A DNA stretch of 60,295 nucleotides from Tissierellia bacterium (GCA_012520455.1 JAAYOE010000186.1:1-60295), one strand, 5' to 3'. Positions 37,992 through 48,824 are shown, counted from the stretch's first letter. Translations and numbers: made by a program. Notes: generated from the sequence alone by a model not told the origin.

Positions 37992-39374
37992 ATGAAGGCG
38001 ACAGATATTAAAGATTTATTTTTATCACCGGAGAATAACAAGGAAGTCAAGATAGAGGGCTGGATAAGGACCATAAGGGATTTAAAAAATTTCGGATTCA
38101 TCGAAGTAAACGACGGAACCTGCTTAAAAAATGTCCAGGTTGTATTTGAGAAGGACCTGAGTAATTTTGAGGAAGTAAAAAAATTCTCTACCGGCAGTGC
38201 TATAAGCGTAATCGGAAATTTGGTACTGACTCCCCAAGCCAAGCAGCCTTTTGAAATAAGGGCCGGCCAAATCAGCTTGGAAGCACCGTCAGACCCCGCC
38301 TATCCTTTGCAAAAGAAGCGCCATACCATGGAGTACTTAAGAACAATTGCCCACTTGAGGCCCCGTACCAACACCTTTTCGGCGGTTTTTCGCGTAAGGA
38401 GCATAGCAGCTTACGCCATCCACAAATTCTTCAACGAGAGAGGGTTTATTTACGCTCATTCGCCGATTATTACCGCTTCCGACGCGGAAGGTGCAGGTGA
38501 AATGTTCAGGGTAACCACCCTCGATTTGGACAATATTGAGAAGGTTGACGGAAAAACAGACTATACCAAAGACTTTTTCGGCAGGTCTGCAAATCTTACG
38601 GTAAGCGGTCAATTGGAAGCTGAAGTTTTTGCCTTGGCCTTTAAGAAAACCTATACTTTCGGACCTACATTCAGGGCTGAAAATTCAAACACGGCAAGAC
38701 ATGCATCCGAATTTTGGATGATAGAGCCGGAAATTGCCTTTGCCGATATAAACGACAACATGGATCTGGCAGAGGATATGGTGAAGTATGTTGTAAATTA
38801 CGTATTGGAAAATGCCGGGGAAGAAATGGAATTTTTCAATAACTTTGTGGAAAAGGGACTTTTGGATAAGCTGAGCAATGTGGTTAATTCAGAGTTTGCA
38901 AGAATAACTTACACAGAAGCAGTGGATTATCTGATGAAAAACAATGATAACTTTGAATATCCCGTTAAATGGGGAACAGATATACAGACTGAGCATGAAA
39001 GGTATTTGTCGGAAAAGATATTTAAACGTCCCGTATTTGTAGTAAATTATCCAAAAGAAATCAAAGCCTTTTACATGAGGATGAATGAAGATAACAAAAC
39101 CGTGGCGGCTATGGACTTATTGGTGCCGGGAATCGGAGAATTAATCGGGGGCAGCCAAAGGGAAGAGCGGCTTGAATTCCTTGAGAGACGGATGGAAGAA
39201 ATGGGAGTACCAAAGGATGATATGTGGTGGTACTTAGAACTTCGAAAGTACGGCGGTGTTAAGCATTCCGGCTATGGGCTTGGTTTTGAAAGGCTAATAA
39301 TGTACTTGACGGGCATGGGCAACATCAGGGATGTCATACCCTTCCCGAGGACCCCAAGAAACGCAGAGTTTTGA
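37992..39374 (+). CDS. asnS: asparaginyl-tRNA synthetase
   Basis: class II aa[42 protein letters not shown]. Confidence 0.96.
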   Translation: MKATDIKDLFLSPENNKEVKIEGWIRTIRDLKNFGFIEVNDGTCLKNVQVVFEKDLSNFEEVKKFSTGSAISVIGNLVLTPQAKQPFEIRAGQISLEAPSDPAYPLQKKRHTMEYLRTIAHLRPRTNTFSAVFRVRSIAAYAIHKFFNERGFIYAHSPIITASDAEGAGEMFRVTTLDLDNIEKVDGKTDYTKDFFGRSANLTVSGQLEAEVFALAFKKTYTFGPTFRAENSNTARHASEFWMIEPEIAFADINDNMDLAEDMVKYVVNYVLENAGEEMEFFNNFVEKGLLDKLSNVVNSEFARITYTEAVDYLMKNNDNFEYPVKWGTDIQTEHERYLSEKIFKRPVFVVNYPKEIKAFYMRMNEDNKTVAAMDLLVPGIGELIGGSQREERLEFLERRMEEMGVPKDDMWWYLELRKYGGVKHSGYGLGFERLIMYLTGMGNIRDVIPFPRTPRNAEF

Positions 39375-39395
39375 GGAATGTCCCCAATTAGGAAG
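39373..39395 (+). repeat. 'GAGGAATGTCCCCAATTAGGAAG' dispersed motif, copy 1
   Basis: matches copies at 47301 and 54406. Confidence 0.6.
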
Positions 39396-39410
39396 ACATC
39401 CCATATTTGG

Positions 39411-39446
39411 AAGATACAAGGAGAAATTTCTTTGTATCTTTTTTAT
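39411..39446 (+). terminator. intrinsic terminator after asnS
   Basis: AAGATACAAGGAGAAATTTCTTTGTATCTTTTTT. Confidence 0.85.
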
Positions 39447-39501
39447 ATACTTGAATAGAATGTATAAACACCTATAGAATCCGGTTTATAGGGGGGATCT
39501 T

Positions 39502-39699
39502 ATGAATTTCATCAAGCATAAAAAGAAATGCAATACAGGCAATAAACCGTCATTTTTTAAATTTACCGAAATTTTAGGCCTATTGATTGCCACTATAGGA
39601 GCAATTATCGTAGTCCAGATTTTGCCTGTTAAAATATGGATGTTTATATTGGGAATTCTTTTGATAATACTGGGAATTACCTTGTTCAGGCTGTTGTGA
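39502..39699 (+). CDS. small membrane protein, 65 aa
   Basis: RBS-like gggggga upstream, two hydrophobic helices. Confidence 0.6.
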   Translation: MNFIKHKKKCNTGNKPSFFKFTEILGLLIATIGAIIVVQILPVKIWMFILGILLIILGITLFRLL

Positions 39700-39719
39700 G
39701 GAATAATGTATTGAGGACA

Positions 39720-39748
39720 CAAAAAAAAATAATGGCAATGCCACTATT
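39720..39748 (-). terminator. intrinsic terminator after rpmB
   Basis: on the - strand AATAGTGGC-ATT-GCCATTATT followed by T9. Confidence 0.75.
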
Positions 39749-39762
39749 TTATTGTTATGTGA

Positions 39763-39954
39763 TTAATTAGCCCTTTGTACTTTTCCGGATCTGATGCATC
39801 TTGTACAAACTGTTTTTCTTGAAGCTCTTCCGTTTTCCATTACCGTAATTGTTCTTACGTTTGGTTTCCATGTTCTTTTTATTTTTCTATCAGCATGGGT
39901 AATGCTGTGTCCGGATATGGTACCCTTGCCGCAAACTTCACAATATTTTGCCAT
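39763..39954 (-). CDS. rpmB: 50S ribosomal protein L28 (cysteine-containing form)
   Basis: MAKYCEVCGKGTISGHSITHADRKIKRTWKPN...CTRCIRSGKV. Confidence 0.95.
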   Translation of the reverse strand: MAKYCEVCGKGTISGHSITHADRKIKRTWKPNVRTITVMENGRASRKTVCTRCIRSGKVQRAN

Positions 39955-40007
39955 AATTCCACCTCCATATATAACGTAATAAACTTCCGTATTAGTTGAA
40001 CCTCATT

Positions 40008-40036
40008 ATTTTACCACTAAAAATTAAATATTGCAA
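40008..40036 (-). promoter_or_regulatory. sigma-A-type promoter of rpmB
   Basis: TTGCAA - 17 nt - TAAAAT on the - strand. Confidence 0.55.
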
Positions 40037-40196
40037 TATTAATTTTAAATTAGTATAATGAAAGATATCCTTTATGACCTAAAGCAATGCTAATTTTTTA
40101 TTTTTACGGTAATTTTTATAAAGGCATATTATAATTGTAAAAATATATTAATAAGGTTATAATGTAATAAATCAAGAATAAAGGTAGGAGGCAGAT

Positions 40197-40556
40197 ATGT
40201 CAGTTAAGATAATCAATGAAAACGGCAGCATAGTCATTGACGACCAGGCTTTAGCTGCTATAGCAGGCTTAGCTGCAATGGAATGCTACGGTGTTGTGGG
40301 TATGGCTTCCAGAAACGCTACTCAGGGTTTTTTTGAACTTCTGAAGAGAGAGAACCTGACTAAGGGGATAAAAGTTTCATCAACTGACGAAGACAAGATC
40401 ATTATAGATTTACATATAGTCCTGCAATATGGAGTTAAAATATCCGTTGTTGCTGAAAATATCATTTCCAGAATAAAGTACAGCGTTGAAACTTTTTCGG
40501 GAGTCAGCGTGGAAAAAGTAAATATTTTTGTGCAGGGAGTAAGGGTGCAGAAATAA
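40197..40556 (+). CDS. Asp23/Gls24 family protein
   Basis: IAGLAAMECYGVVGMASR...; followed by a DAK-family gene as is typical. Confidence 0.92.
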   Translation: MSVKIINENGSIVIDDQALAAIAGLAAMECYGVVGMASRNATQGFFELLKRENLTKGIKVSSTDEDKIIIDLHIVLQYGVKISVVAENIISRIKYSVETFSGVSVEKVNIFVQGVRVQK

Positions 40557-40569
40557 TCAGGAGGCTAAA

Positions 40570-42189
40570 ATGTTAATGGAGTACATAGATAATGTAAGAT
40601 TTAAGAAGATGCTTTTGGGAGCTGCGGTTAACCTTGAAAACAATAAGAGTATTGTGGATTCACTGAATGTTTTTCCCGTTCCCGACGGAGATACGGGTAC
40701 AAACATGAATCTGACGGTCCAGGCGGCCGTAAGGGAAATAAACAACCTTTCCGAAAGCACAATCACTGCCCTTTCAAGCGCGGCAGCCAACGGGTCCCTC
40801 ATGGGAGCGAGAGGAAACTCCGGGGTCATCCTGTCCCAGCTTTTCAGGGGAATGGCAAAAGGCCTTTCTGGAGTCAATCAAATAGATTGCAAAACTTTGG
40901 CGGAGGCTTTGAGGTCGGCATCAGATACAGCTTACAAGGCTGTCATGAGGCCCGTGGAAGGGACAATGCTTACGGTAGCAAGAGAAACAGCAGAAAAGGC
41001 AATGGCTACATATGAAGAATATGAAGATATAATCTCTTTTTTCGATAGTCTTGTACAGCAGGCAAAAGATACCCTAGCCCGGACACCGGAAATGCTCAGT
41101 GTTTTAAAACAGGCGGATGTTGTGGATGCAGGAGGGAAAGGATTGGTTTTCCTCATGGAAGGCGGGCTTGCAGCCTTAAAGGGAGCAGAAATAAAAGAGG
41201 AGAAAAAAGAAAAGGCCGTGATAGAAACTGAAGTTGAGCTTGAAGAATTTTCAAGCGAAGATGAAATCATATTCACCTACTGCACGGAATTCATAATTAA
41301 GAATCCTTTGAAAACCGCAGAGGAATTTTTGAGTAAAATATATGATAAAGGTGATTCCATAGTGTGTGTGGGAAATGAAAATATTATAAAAACTCACATA
41401 CACACCAACAATCCGGGACAAATATTGGCCATAGCGGTAAAATACGGTGAACTTACCGACATAAAAATTGACAACATGAAGGAGCAATTCAGGGCAAAAA
41501 AGAAGGGAAACAATAAAAACAACCAGAAGAAAAAGAAATACGGTTTTGTTGCCATAGGCATGGGGGAAGGGATAGAAAAGGTGTTCACAGATTTGAATGT
41601 GGATGTTTTTGTGTCCGGGGGCCAGACTATGAACCCCAGCACCGAAGATATCTTAGAAGCCGCCAACAGCATAAATGCAGACCACATAATAGTACTGCCC
41701 AATAATTCCAATATAATATTGGCGGCGAAGCAGGCCAAGGAGATTTCCGACAAGAATATTCATGTGATTCCAAGCAAGTCCATACCCCAAGGTATAGCAG
41801 CCCTGATAGCATTTAAGGAAGAAAGCGATATAGACGACAATATAGAAGCCATGACCCAGGCCGTTAAAGAAGTTAAAACCGGGCTTGTGACTTATGCGGT
41901 AAGGGATACGGTATTTAATGATTTAGAAATTAAAAAAGACCAGATTATTGCCATTTATGACGGCAACATCGTCAACCACGGGGAAAATCCCGAAGATGAA
42001 ACAATTGAGCTGATTAAAAAGATGGTAGACGAAGACAGTTTTTTAATTACCTTGTTTTACGGAGACCAGGTTGATGAAGAGACCGTAAAAGGTATTGCAG
42101 CAAGGATTGAAGAAGTTGCAAAAGATTGTGATGTAGAAATAATCTACGGAGGGCAGCCCCTCTATTACTATATAGTATCCGTAGAATAA
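40570..42189 (+). CDS. DAK2-domain protein (YloV/FakA-like)
   Basis: NVFPVPDGDTGTNMNLT, GARGNSGVILSQLFRG. Confidence 0.93.
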   Translation: MLMEYIDNVRFKKMLLGAAVNLENNKSIVDSLNVFPVPDGDTGTNMNLTVQAAVREINNLSESTITALSSAAANGSLMGARGNSGVILSQLFRGMAKGLSGVNQIDCKTLAEALRSASDTAYKAVMRPVEGTMLTVARETAEKAMATYEEYEDIISFFDSLVQQAKDTLARTPEMLSVLKQADVVDAGGKGLVFLMEGGLAALKGAEIKEEKKEKAVIETEVELEEFSSEDEIIFTYCTEFIIKNPLKTAEEFLSKIYDKGDSIVCVGNENIIKTHIHTNNPGQILAIAVKYGELTDIKIDNMKEQFRAKKKGNNKNNQKKKKYGFVAIGMGEGIEKVFTDLNVDVFVSGGQTMNPSTEDILEAANSINADHIIVLPNNSNIILAAKQAKEISDKNIHVIPSKSIPQGIAALIAFKEESDIDDNIEAMTQAVKEVKTGLVTYAVRDTVFNDLEIKKDQIIAIYDGNIVNHGENPEDETIELIKKMVDEDSFLITLFYGDQVDEETVKGIAARIEEVAKDCDVEIIYGGQPLYYYIVSVE

Positions 42190-42194
42190 AGGCT

Positions 42195-42232
42195 GATGAG
42201 TTTTTAAGGCACTCCTTAAGAACTCATCTTTT
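42195..42232 (+). terminator. long-stem intrinsic terminator before recG
   Basis: GATGAGTTTTTAAGG-CACT-CCTTAAGAACTCATC then TTTT. Confidence 0.8.
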
Positions 42233-42245
42233 AACAGGTGGCGGC

Positions 42246-44300
42246 ATGCTGGATTCAAATATTCAATACTTAAAGGGAGTAGGACCAAGCAGGGCTCTAA
42301 AACTTCAAAAATTAGACATATATACCATTGGAGACCTCTTGAATTATTTTCCGGTTAAATATGAAGACAGAAGAAGGGTCAAAAAGATAAATGAGATATC
42401 AGAGCCCGGAAAATACCTTTTAAAGGTCAAGATTGTTGAGAAACCCAAACACACTAAACTTAAAAAGAAGATGACCATGATTAAGGCAATATGTAAGGAT
42501 GATACCGGCTTTATCGCTCTTACATTTTTCAATAATGACTTTTTATTGGATAAGCTTATACCGGGAGAATGGTTCTATGTTTTCGGCAATGTTAAAATTG
42601 CTTTCGGGAAGTTTGAAACCGCTAATCCTGAAATTGAAAGGGCGGACAAGGACTGGAAGGCAGGCAGGATTTTGCCTGTTTACGGCTTGACCTATGGTTT
42701 GACAAATAACGAAATCACAAAATTAGTCAAGACAGCCTTAGAAACCTACTATGACAGGATCCAAAACATATTGCCGGAAGAAATTATAAGAGAGCATGGG
42801 CTTACATCAAGAAGAGAAGCTATAAGAAACCTGCACTTTCCAAGCGATTCAAGGAAGTATTCTCTAGCGAAAAAAACCATGGCTTTTGAAAAATTATTGA
42901 TAATGCAGCTGGGCCTTTTTAATATAAAGAATAATTTTTCAAATGAAATCAGCCATATAAAAATAAAAAAAAGAGACCTGGCAGAAAGACTCCTGACTTC
43001 CCTCCCTTACAAACTTACAAGTGCCCAGCTCAGGGTTATTGAGGAAATAAAGGAAGACTTAAAAGGCAATAAAATAATGAACAGGCTCGTACAGGGAGAT
43101 GTTGGCTCCGGTAAAACGGTGGTGGCTGTTTATGCAATGCTTGCGGCAGTCAGTTCAGGCTATCAGGCCTCAATGATGGCGCCCACCGAGATCTTAGCCC
43201 TCCAGCACTATGAAACTGTTAAAGAATGCTTAAATCTGGCAGGGATAGATATTAAAGCAGAGGTCCTTACCGGGTCTACGAAGGCAAAGGAAAAGGAAGA
43301 AATACTCACAAAGCTTAAAGCTGGAGAAATAGATATAATCGTCGGAACCCATGCCCTTATTGAAGAAAAGGTGGAGTTTAAAAACATCGGCTTGGTGGTT
43401 ACGGACGAGCAGCACCGGTTTGGGGTGAGGCAGAGGGCAAGGCTTTCCAATAAGGGTAAGGCTCCCCATATTATGGTAATGACGGCAACCCCCATACCCA
43501 GGACCTTGGCCCTGATGATATACGGGGATTTGGATATTTCATTGATAGATGAAATGCCTCCCGGGAGACAAAGGGTCATTACCTATGTCATTACGGAAAA
43601 GGAAAAGATAAAAGCCTATGATTTTATCAAAGAACACCTAAACAAGGGCAGGCAGGCCTATATTATAGCACCCCTGGTTGAAGAGTCCGAAAATTTGGAC
43701 TTAAATTCAGCCGTTGAAATATACAAGGAATTGAAGTCATCTTATTTTTCAGGATATAAATTAGGTCTTTTACACGGTAAAATGACCAACATCGAAAAAG
43801 AAGAGGTAATAAATAAGTTTTATGAGGGGAAAATAAGCCTGCTGATTTCAACCACGGTTGTAGAAGTCGGGGTAAATGTTCCCAATGCAGCTGTTATGAT
43901 GATTTTAAATGCCGAAAGATTCGGCCTGGCCCAGCTCCACCAGCTCAGGGGCAGGGTTGGAAGAGGAAGCCACCAGTCCTACTGCATTTTGGTAAATGAA
44001 AGCAAAAGCAAAAAATCAAGGGACAGGATGAATATTTTAAAAAGAACAAACAACGGATTCATTATAGCGGAAGAAGACTTAAAAATAAGGGGACCCGGTG
44101 ACTTTTTCGGCGTAAGACAGCATGGACTTTCAAAATTTGAAATTCAAAATATAGTTAATAATGTTGAAACCCTTCATCAGGTCCAGCTTATATCAAAAAA
44201 GATAATGACAGAAAACCCGGGCTTAACAGGTCCTGATTATTGCAATCTTAAAGGGGAAATTATGAATCTCTTTAAAGATGAAACAATTATATTTAACTGA
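42246..44300 (+). CDS. recG: ATP-dependent DNA helicase RecG
   Basis: QGDVGSGKTVVA, DEQHRFGVRQR, TATPIPRTLAL, QLRGRVGRG. Confidence 0.97.
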   Translation: MLDSNIQYLKGVGPSRALKLQKLDIYTIGDLLNYFPVKYEDRRRVKKINEISEPGKYLLKVKIVEKPKHTKLKKKMTMIKAICKDDTGFIALTFFNNDFLLDKLIPGEWFYVFGNVKIAFGKFETANPEIERADKDWKAGRILPVYGLTYGLTNNEITKLVKTALETYYDRIQNILPEEIIREHGLTSRREAIRNLHFPSDSRKYSLAKKTMAFEKLLIMQLGLFNIKNNFSNEISHIKIKKRDLAERLLTSLPYKLTSAQLRVIEEIKEDLKGNKIMNRLVQGDVGSGKTVVAVYAMLAAVSSGYQASMMAPTEILALQHYETVKECLNLAGIDIKAEVLTGSTKAKEKEEILTKLKAGEIDIIVGTHALIEEKVEFKNIGLVVTDEQHRFGVRQRARLSNKGKAPHIMVMTATPIPRTLALMIYGDLDISLIDEMPPGRQRVITYVITEKEKIKAYDFIKEHLNKGRQAYIIAPLVEESENLDLNSAVEIYKELKSSYFSGYKLGLLHGKMTNIEKEEVINKFYEGKISLLISTTVVEVGVNVPNAAVMMILNAERFGLAQLHQLRGRVGRGSHQSYCILVNESKSKKSRDRMNILKRTNNGFIIAEEDLKIRGPGDFFGVRQHGLSKFEIQNIVNNVETLHQVQLISKKIMTENPGLTGPDYCNLKGEIMNLFKDETIIFN

Positions 44301-44335
44301 CAAATAATCTAATAACGCTTTGGAAAGAGGTTTTT

Positions 44336-44899
44336 ATGCGAATAATATCCGGAACAAACAAGGGTAAGAAGCTGTATGCTCCTGAAGGGGCAAGGGTGAG
44401 ACCTACCGGTGATAAAATTAAAGAAGCTCTTTTTAATATAATCGGCCCCATAGATGAAGAGGCCCTTGTATTAGAGCTGTTTGCAGGTTCAGGGAGCATA
44501 GGAATCGAATTTTTGGCCAGGGGGGCTAAGCATTGTACTTTCGTGGATGTTTCACGAAAAAGCTTATCTTATGTCAAAAAAAATTTGGATTTATGCAATT
44601 TTAGAGACCGGGCAAAAATATTATTAAGTGATTATGAAAAAGCAATAATAAATTTATCCGAGGCAAATGAAAGGTTTGACTACATATTTGCAGACCCCCC
44701 CTATGACCTGAAGTTGGCTTATAAAATAGTAAATGCAATCCTTGAATACCACTTATTAAAAAATAAGGGACTTCTTATTATTGAAAGCGAGAAATCCGAA
44801 AAAGTAATTGATAAGAATCAGGCAAATATGATAGAATGTAAAGAGAAAATATATGGAAGGACAAAAATTAGCATAATCAGGTATTTGGAGGAAAAATGA
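44336..44899 (+). CDS. rsmD: 16S rRNA (guanine966-N2)-methyltransferase
   Basis: MRIISGTNKGKKL...VRPTGDKIKEALFNI; FADPPY. Confidence 0.95.
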   Translation: MRIISGTNKGKKLYAPEGARVRPTGDKIKEALFNIIGPIDEEALVLELFAGSGSIGIEFLARGAKHCTFVDVSRKSLSYVKKNLDLCNFRDRAKILLSDYEKAIINLSEANERFDYIFADPPYDLKLAYKIVNAILEYHLLKNKGLLIIESEKSEKVIDKNQANMIECKEKIYGRTKISIIRYLEEK

Positions 44900-45375
44900 A
44901 AGTATTGTACACGGGGAGCTTTGACCCGATAACAGTCGGACATCTTGATATCATCAAAAGAATATCAAAAAAGTTCGATACCGTTGTGGTAACGGTATTT
45001 AACAACAGGGAAAAAAAGTACTGGTTTTCAATAGATGAAAGATGTGAAATGGTAAGGGGCGCAGTTAAAGACTTAAAAAACGTCCAGGTTGATTTTACGG
45101 AAGGCTTGGTTGTGGATTATTGTAAAAGAAACAATATAGGTCTTATTGTAAGAGGGCTGAGGGCAGTATCCGACTATGAATACGAGTTGGCCGTATCAAG
45201 CATCAATAAGCATTTAAACCAGGAGTTGGAGACTATTTTCCTGGTTGCATCGCCTCAATACTCCTTTTTAAGCTCCAGCATGGTTAAGGATGTGGCAGAA
45301 CACGGAGGCAGTTTTGAAGATTTAGTTCCTGAAAATGTTGCACTTTGTATAAAAAGATTACTTGGGAGGAAGTAA
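44896..45375 (+). CDS. coaD: phosphopantetheine adenylyltransferase
   Basis: LYTGSFDPITVGHLDII; FLSSSMVKDVAEHGG. Confidence 0.97.
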   Translation: MKVLYTGSFDPITVGHLDIIKRISKKFDTVVVTVFNNREKKYWFSIDERCEMVRGAVKDLKNVQVDFTEGLVVDYCKRNNIGLIVRGLRAVSDYEYELAVSSINKHLNQELETIFLVASPQYSFLSSSMVKDVAEHGGSFEDLVPENVALCIKRLLGRK

Positions 45376-45376
45376 A

Positions 45377-45820
45377 ATGGATATTTTAAATTTGCTGGAA
45401 AGGATTGAAGATATCATAGAAGATGCTTCTAAGTTTCCTTTATCAAGCAAGGTTATGGTTGACAAGGAAGAAATACTGGAAGTAATAAATGAAATCAGGT
45501 TAAAACTGCCTGATGAAATCAACAGGGCTTCATGGGTTGCAAAAGAAAGACAACGCATATTGAATGAAGCTCAAAGCGAAGCAGATGACCTGATAGAAAA
45601 AGCAAAAGAGCAGCAGAAGATTTTAATCGAGGAAAGCGAGATAACCAGACAGGCAAAAGATTATGCAAACCAATTGATTCAAGAAGCAGAACAAAGGGCA
45701 AGCGAAATGAAAACCGGAGCCTACAATTACAGCGATGAAATATTGTCCAAGCTCCAAGACAAGATAAAAGAAATTAATAATATAATAGAAGACAACAGGG
45801 AAGAACTGAAAAACATGTAA
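45377..45820 (+). CDS. coiled-coil protein (ATPase B-subunit/DivIVA-like)
   Basis: long heptad-rich helix, follows coaD. Confidence 0.7.
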   Translation: MDILNLLERIEDIIEDASKFPLSSKVMVDKEEILEVINEIRLKLPDEINRASWVAKERQRILNEAQSEADDLIEKAKEQQKILIEESEITRQAKDYANQLIQEAEQRASEMKTGAYNYSDEILSKLQDKIKEINNIIEDNREELKNM

Positions 45821-45827
45821 AAAAAGA

Positions 45828-45867
45828 AAGAACCGTCTCCATGATTGGGCGTGGAGGGTTCTTTTGT
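45828..45867. terminator. bidirectional terminator between convergent genes
   Basis: AAGAACC-gt-CTCCA...TGGAG-GGTTCTT flanked by A-rich and T-rich tracts. Confidence 0.75.
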
Positions 45868-45872
45868 TTCAC

Positions 45873-46634
45873 TTATTCATTCTTGTTTTCAATATCAATT
45901 ACTACCCTGTGCCTGTATACCTCCATCATTTCGGAGAAGATGTCACCTATTGCAGGAGGAGTGTATGTAATGGTATTCGCACCTGCTTTTATGGTTTCCA
46001 ATATGCTTTCGGGGGTGGGACCTCCGGTTGCGATAATGGGGAAGTAGGGATGTCTTTCCCGGATTTGCCTTACTATTCCCGGAGTATTGGCTCCTCCCGA
46101 TACGTTGAAAATGGAAGCCCCGGCCTTAATTCTCGATTCGAAGTCTTCTTTTTCCGAAACTATCGTAATAATAATGGGTATATCCAAACGCTTTTTCATT
46201 TCGGATATGAGTTCATTCTTGGTAGGGGCATTCAGGACTACACCGTAAGCTCCTGTTAATTCTGCATTTAAGGCAATATCAACAGACCTTTGGCCGGATG
46301 TGGTACCCCCTCCGACTCCAACGAATACGGGAGTGGAGGACAATTCAATAATCGCTTGATTAATGGCAATTTGCGGAGTAAAAGGATATACCGCAATAAC
46401 ACCGTCTGCGTTATTGTTTTTTATGATTGCCAAATCAGTGGTGTAGATTAAGGATTTTATCCTTTTACCGAATACTTTAATACCGCTGGCATTGTAGATT
46501 TCCTGAGGCATCTGTATGGGTTTCTTTTTCAGCAAAGATTCAATGGTTGGTACGAATTTTTTATCTTTAACTTCAGTGTTTGTTTTTACCGCTTCACTGT
46601 AATTGTCTGTTATGATTTTCTTATTATCACTCAT
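45873..46634 (-). CDS. TIM-barrel family protein, often annotated 'hydrolase'
   Basis: 253 aa; GVGGGTTSGQRSVDIALNAELTGAYGVVLNAPT and FPIIATGGPTPESILETIKAGANTITYTPP phosphate-binding TIM-barrel-like motifs. Confidence 0.7.
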   Translation of the reverse strand: MSDNKKIITDNYSEAVKTNTEVKDKKFVPTIESLLKKKPIQMPQEIYNASGIKVFGKRIKSLIYTTDLAIIKNNNADGVIAVYPFTPQIAINQAIIELSSTPVFVGVGGGTTSGQRSVDIALNAELTGAYGVVLNAPTKNELISEMKKRLDIPIIITIVSEKEDFESRIKAGASIFNVSGGANTPGIVRQIRERHPYFPIIATGGPTPESILETIKAGANTITYTPPAIGDIFSEMMEVYRHRVVIDIENKNE

Positions 46635-46731
46635 AATAAACTCCCTTTTTTTTGTTTATTATACTATTTTTTAGGGTATCATTCAATATAAATAAATCGA
46701 AGCTGTGAAAGCATAATATGAGTATAAGTAT

Positions 46732-47343
46732 ATGGTGTTTTTAGCGGAGGATGTGTTGAATAAATTAAGGCTGTTTGGTACTGTAGAAATTGAGACGGCA
46801 AGATTTACACTAAGGAGATTTCAAATGTCCGATGCCGGTGATATATATGCAAATTGGCTGAGCGATGAGGATTCAGCCAAATATAATGCCTGGAAGGTAC
46901 ATTCCTCAATAGAAGTTACAAAAGAATACCTGTCCGAATGGATAAACTCTTATAAGAATAAAGACTACCTCCACTGGGCTGTTGAAGACAAGGCTACAAA
47001 GGAAGTTATCGGATCGGTATCGGTTGCAAATATTAAAAAGAAGAAAAGGTGCTGTGAAGTCGGTTACACTATAGCAAAAAAGCTGTGGAATCAGGGAATC
47101 GCCACGGAAGTTTTAATACGCGTCCTGAATTATTTGACTCAAGAAGCAGGCTTTGAAAAAGTATGTGCCCTTCATGATATCAGAAATGAAGCATCCGGCA
47201 GGGTTATGGAAAAGGCAGGCATGAAATTTGTTAAAAATAAAATCCAAATCTTTTTAAACAGCAATAATATAATAATGAAATGCCGGCTGTATGAATTTAA
47301 GAGGAATGTCCCCAATTTGGAAGGACACACCTCTCTAAATTAA
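46732..47343 (+). CDS. GNAT family N-acetyltransferase (RimJ/RimL-like)
   Basis: ETARFTLRRFQMSDAGDIYANWLSDE; GYTIAKKLWNQGIATEVLI. Confidence 0.88.
   Translation: MVFLAEDVLNKLRLFGTVEIETARFTLRRFQMSDAGDIYANWLSDEDSAKYNAWKVHSSIEVTKEYLSEWINSYKNKDYLHWAVEDKATKEVIGSVSVANIKKKKRCCEVGYTIAKKLWNQGIATEVLIRVLNYLTQEAGFEKVCALHDIRNEASGRVMEKAGMKFVKNKIQIFLNSNNIIMKCRLYEFKRNVPNLEGHTSLN
47301..47322 (+). repeat. 'GAGGAATGTCCCCAATTTGGAA' dispersed motif, copy 2
   Basis: matches copies at 39373 and 54406; overlaps the GNAT 3' end. Confidence 0.6.
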
Positions 47344-47346
47344 TAG

Positions 47347-47374
47347 TTGATTTAAGAATCTTTTATGATATAAT
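47347..47374 (+). promoter_or_regulatory. sigma-A-type promoter of tig
   Basis: TTGATT - 16 nt - TATAAT with TGA extended -10. Confidence 0.6.
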
Positions 47375-47453
47375 ATAATGGTTAATTCACAAATCTTGGT
47401 AAATGTCAAAAATTAACTGATACATATAATAACTAAGGATAGGAGAAGACGAA

Positions 47454-48824
47454 ATGAGTTCAAAAATATTAAAAAAAGAAAAGAATGTGGTTACATTGGA
47501 ATTTACGGTTTCACAAGATGACTTTGAAGAAGCTGTGAATAAAGCATATTTAAAAGTAAAGAATAGTATAAACATTAAAGGATTCAGGAAAGGAAAGGCT
47601 CCAAGACATATAATTGAAAAAATATATGGGAAGAGCATTTTTTATGATGATGCCTTGGATATAGCCGTACAGGAAGCATATCCCGCAGCTGTTAATGAGC
47701 TGAAATTAGATATAATCGACAGCCCTAAAATTGATGTTGAAAAATTCGAGGAAGGGGAGGAAATTGTCTTTAAGGCTGAAGTAGAAGTGATGCCTGAGGT
47801 GGACCTTCCAAAATACAAGGGCGTTGAAGTAGTAAAAACGGAAATAAAGGTAAGGGATGAAGATGTTGAAAGAGAATTGAAGGCCATACAGGAAAAGAAT
47901 GCCAGAATAGTTGAGGTCACAGACAGACCTGTTGAAAAGGGCGACTTCCTTACCATCGATTACGAAGGTTTTGTGGGAGAAGAGAAATTTGAAGGAGGCA
48001 CAGCCGAAAATCAAAGCTTGGAAATAGGCTCAAATTCTTTCATACCCGGATTTGAAGATCAATTGATAGGCAAAACAAAGGGTGAAGAGGTTAAGGTAAA
48101 TGTTAGATTCCCGGAAGACTACCATGCTGAAGAATTAAAAGGCAAGGAAGCGGTTTTCAACGTTAAAATACACGAAATAAAAGCAAAGGAACTTCCGGAG
48201 CTTGACGATGAATTTGCCAAAGATGTAAGTGAATTTGACACCTTGGAAGAGTTAAAGGAAGATATCAGAAAGGTATTGGAGAAAAAGGCTGAGGACCAGG
48301 TTAGGATTTCAAACGACAACAATGTTATTACAAAGATTGTAAATGATACCGATTTGGATGTGCCTGAAGTTTTAATCCAAAGGGAAATCGAGTATCTTGG
48401 TAGAAACTACGAGAACCAGTTCCGCCAGCAAGGGTTTATGGGCAAGGAATATGACGATTTAATCAACAATTTCGTTAATCAGTATAAAGAAAGTGCAAGA
48501 CCCCAGGCTGAATTTAACGTTAAGACTGAGTTGGTTTTAGACGCTATAATTAAACAAGAAGGCATAGCAATTTCCGATGAAGAGATAAAAGAGGAAGTAG
48601 AAAAGATAGCTGAGTCATACAAGGTGGAAGAGGACAGATTAGAGGGCTTTAAAGAAGGCTTAATGAGTTCAAGCAGGGCCTATATTGAAGAAACCCTCCA
48701 AAGAAGAAAAGTTATCGAAATGCTTGTGGAAAATGCTGTTTTTGTTGATGCCCCCGAAAGCAAGGAAGAAGTAGAAATTGTAGAAAGCGAAGAAATCGAA
48801 GAAGGTCAAGAAGACCGGGAATAA
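47454..48824 (+). CDS. tig: trigger factor
   Basis: FRKGKAPRHIIEKIYGKSIFYDDAL; PPIase DFLTIDYEGFVGEEKFEGGTAENQSLEIGSNSFIPGFEDQLIG. Confidence 0.97.
   Translation: MSSKILKKEKNVVTLEFTVSQDDFEEAVNKAYLKVKNSINIKGFRKGKAPRHIIEKIYGKSIFYDDALDIAVQEAYPAAVNELKLDIIDSPKIDVEKFEEGEEIVFKAEVEVMPEVDLPKYKGVEVVKTEIKVRDEDVERELKAIQEKNARIVEVTDRPVEKGDFLTIDYEGFVGEEKFEGGTAENQSLEIGSNSFIPGFEDQLIGKTKGEEVKVNVRFPEDYHAEELKGKEAVFNVKIHEIKAKELPELDDEFAKDVSEFDTLEELKEDIRKVLEKKAEDQVRISNDNNVITKIVNDTDLDVPEVLIQREIEYLGRNYENQFRQQGFMGKEYDDLINNFVNQYKESARPQAEFNVKTELVLDAIIKQEGIAISDEEIKEEVEKIAESYKVEEDRLEGFKEGLMSSSRAYIEETLQRRKVIEMLVENAVFVDAPESKEEVEIVESEEIEEGQEDRE

Noticed and set aside
39794-39979. 61-aa + strand ORF over rpmB
   Set aside because: Antisense to an unmistakable L28 gene.
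45841-46259. + strand ORFs of 68 and 131 aa at the coaD-downstream region
   Set aside because: Antisense to a longer, domain-like - strand TIM-barrel gene and overlapping a terminator.
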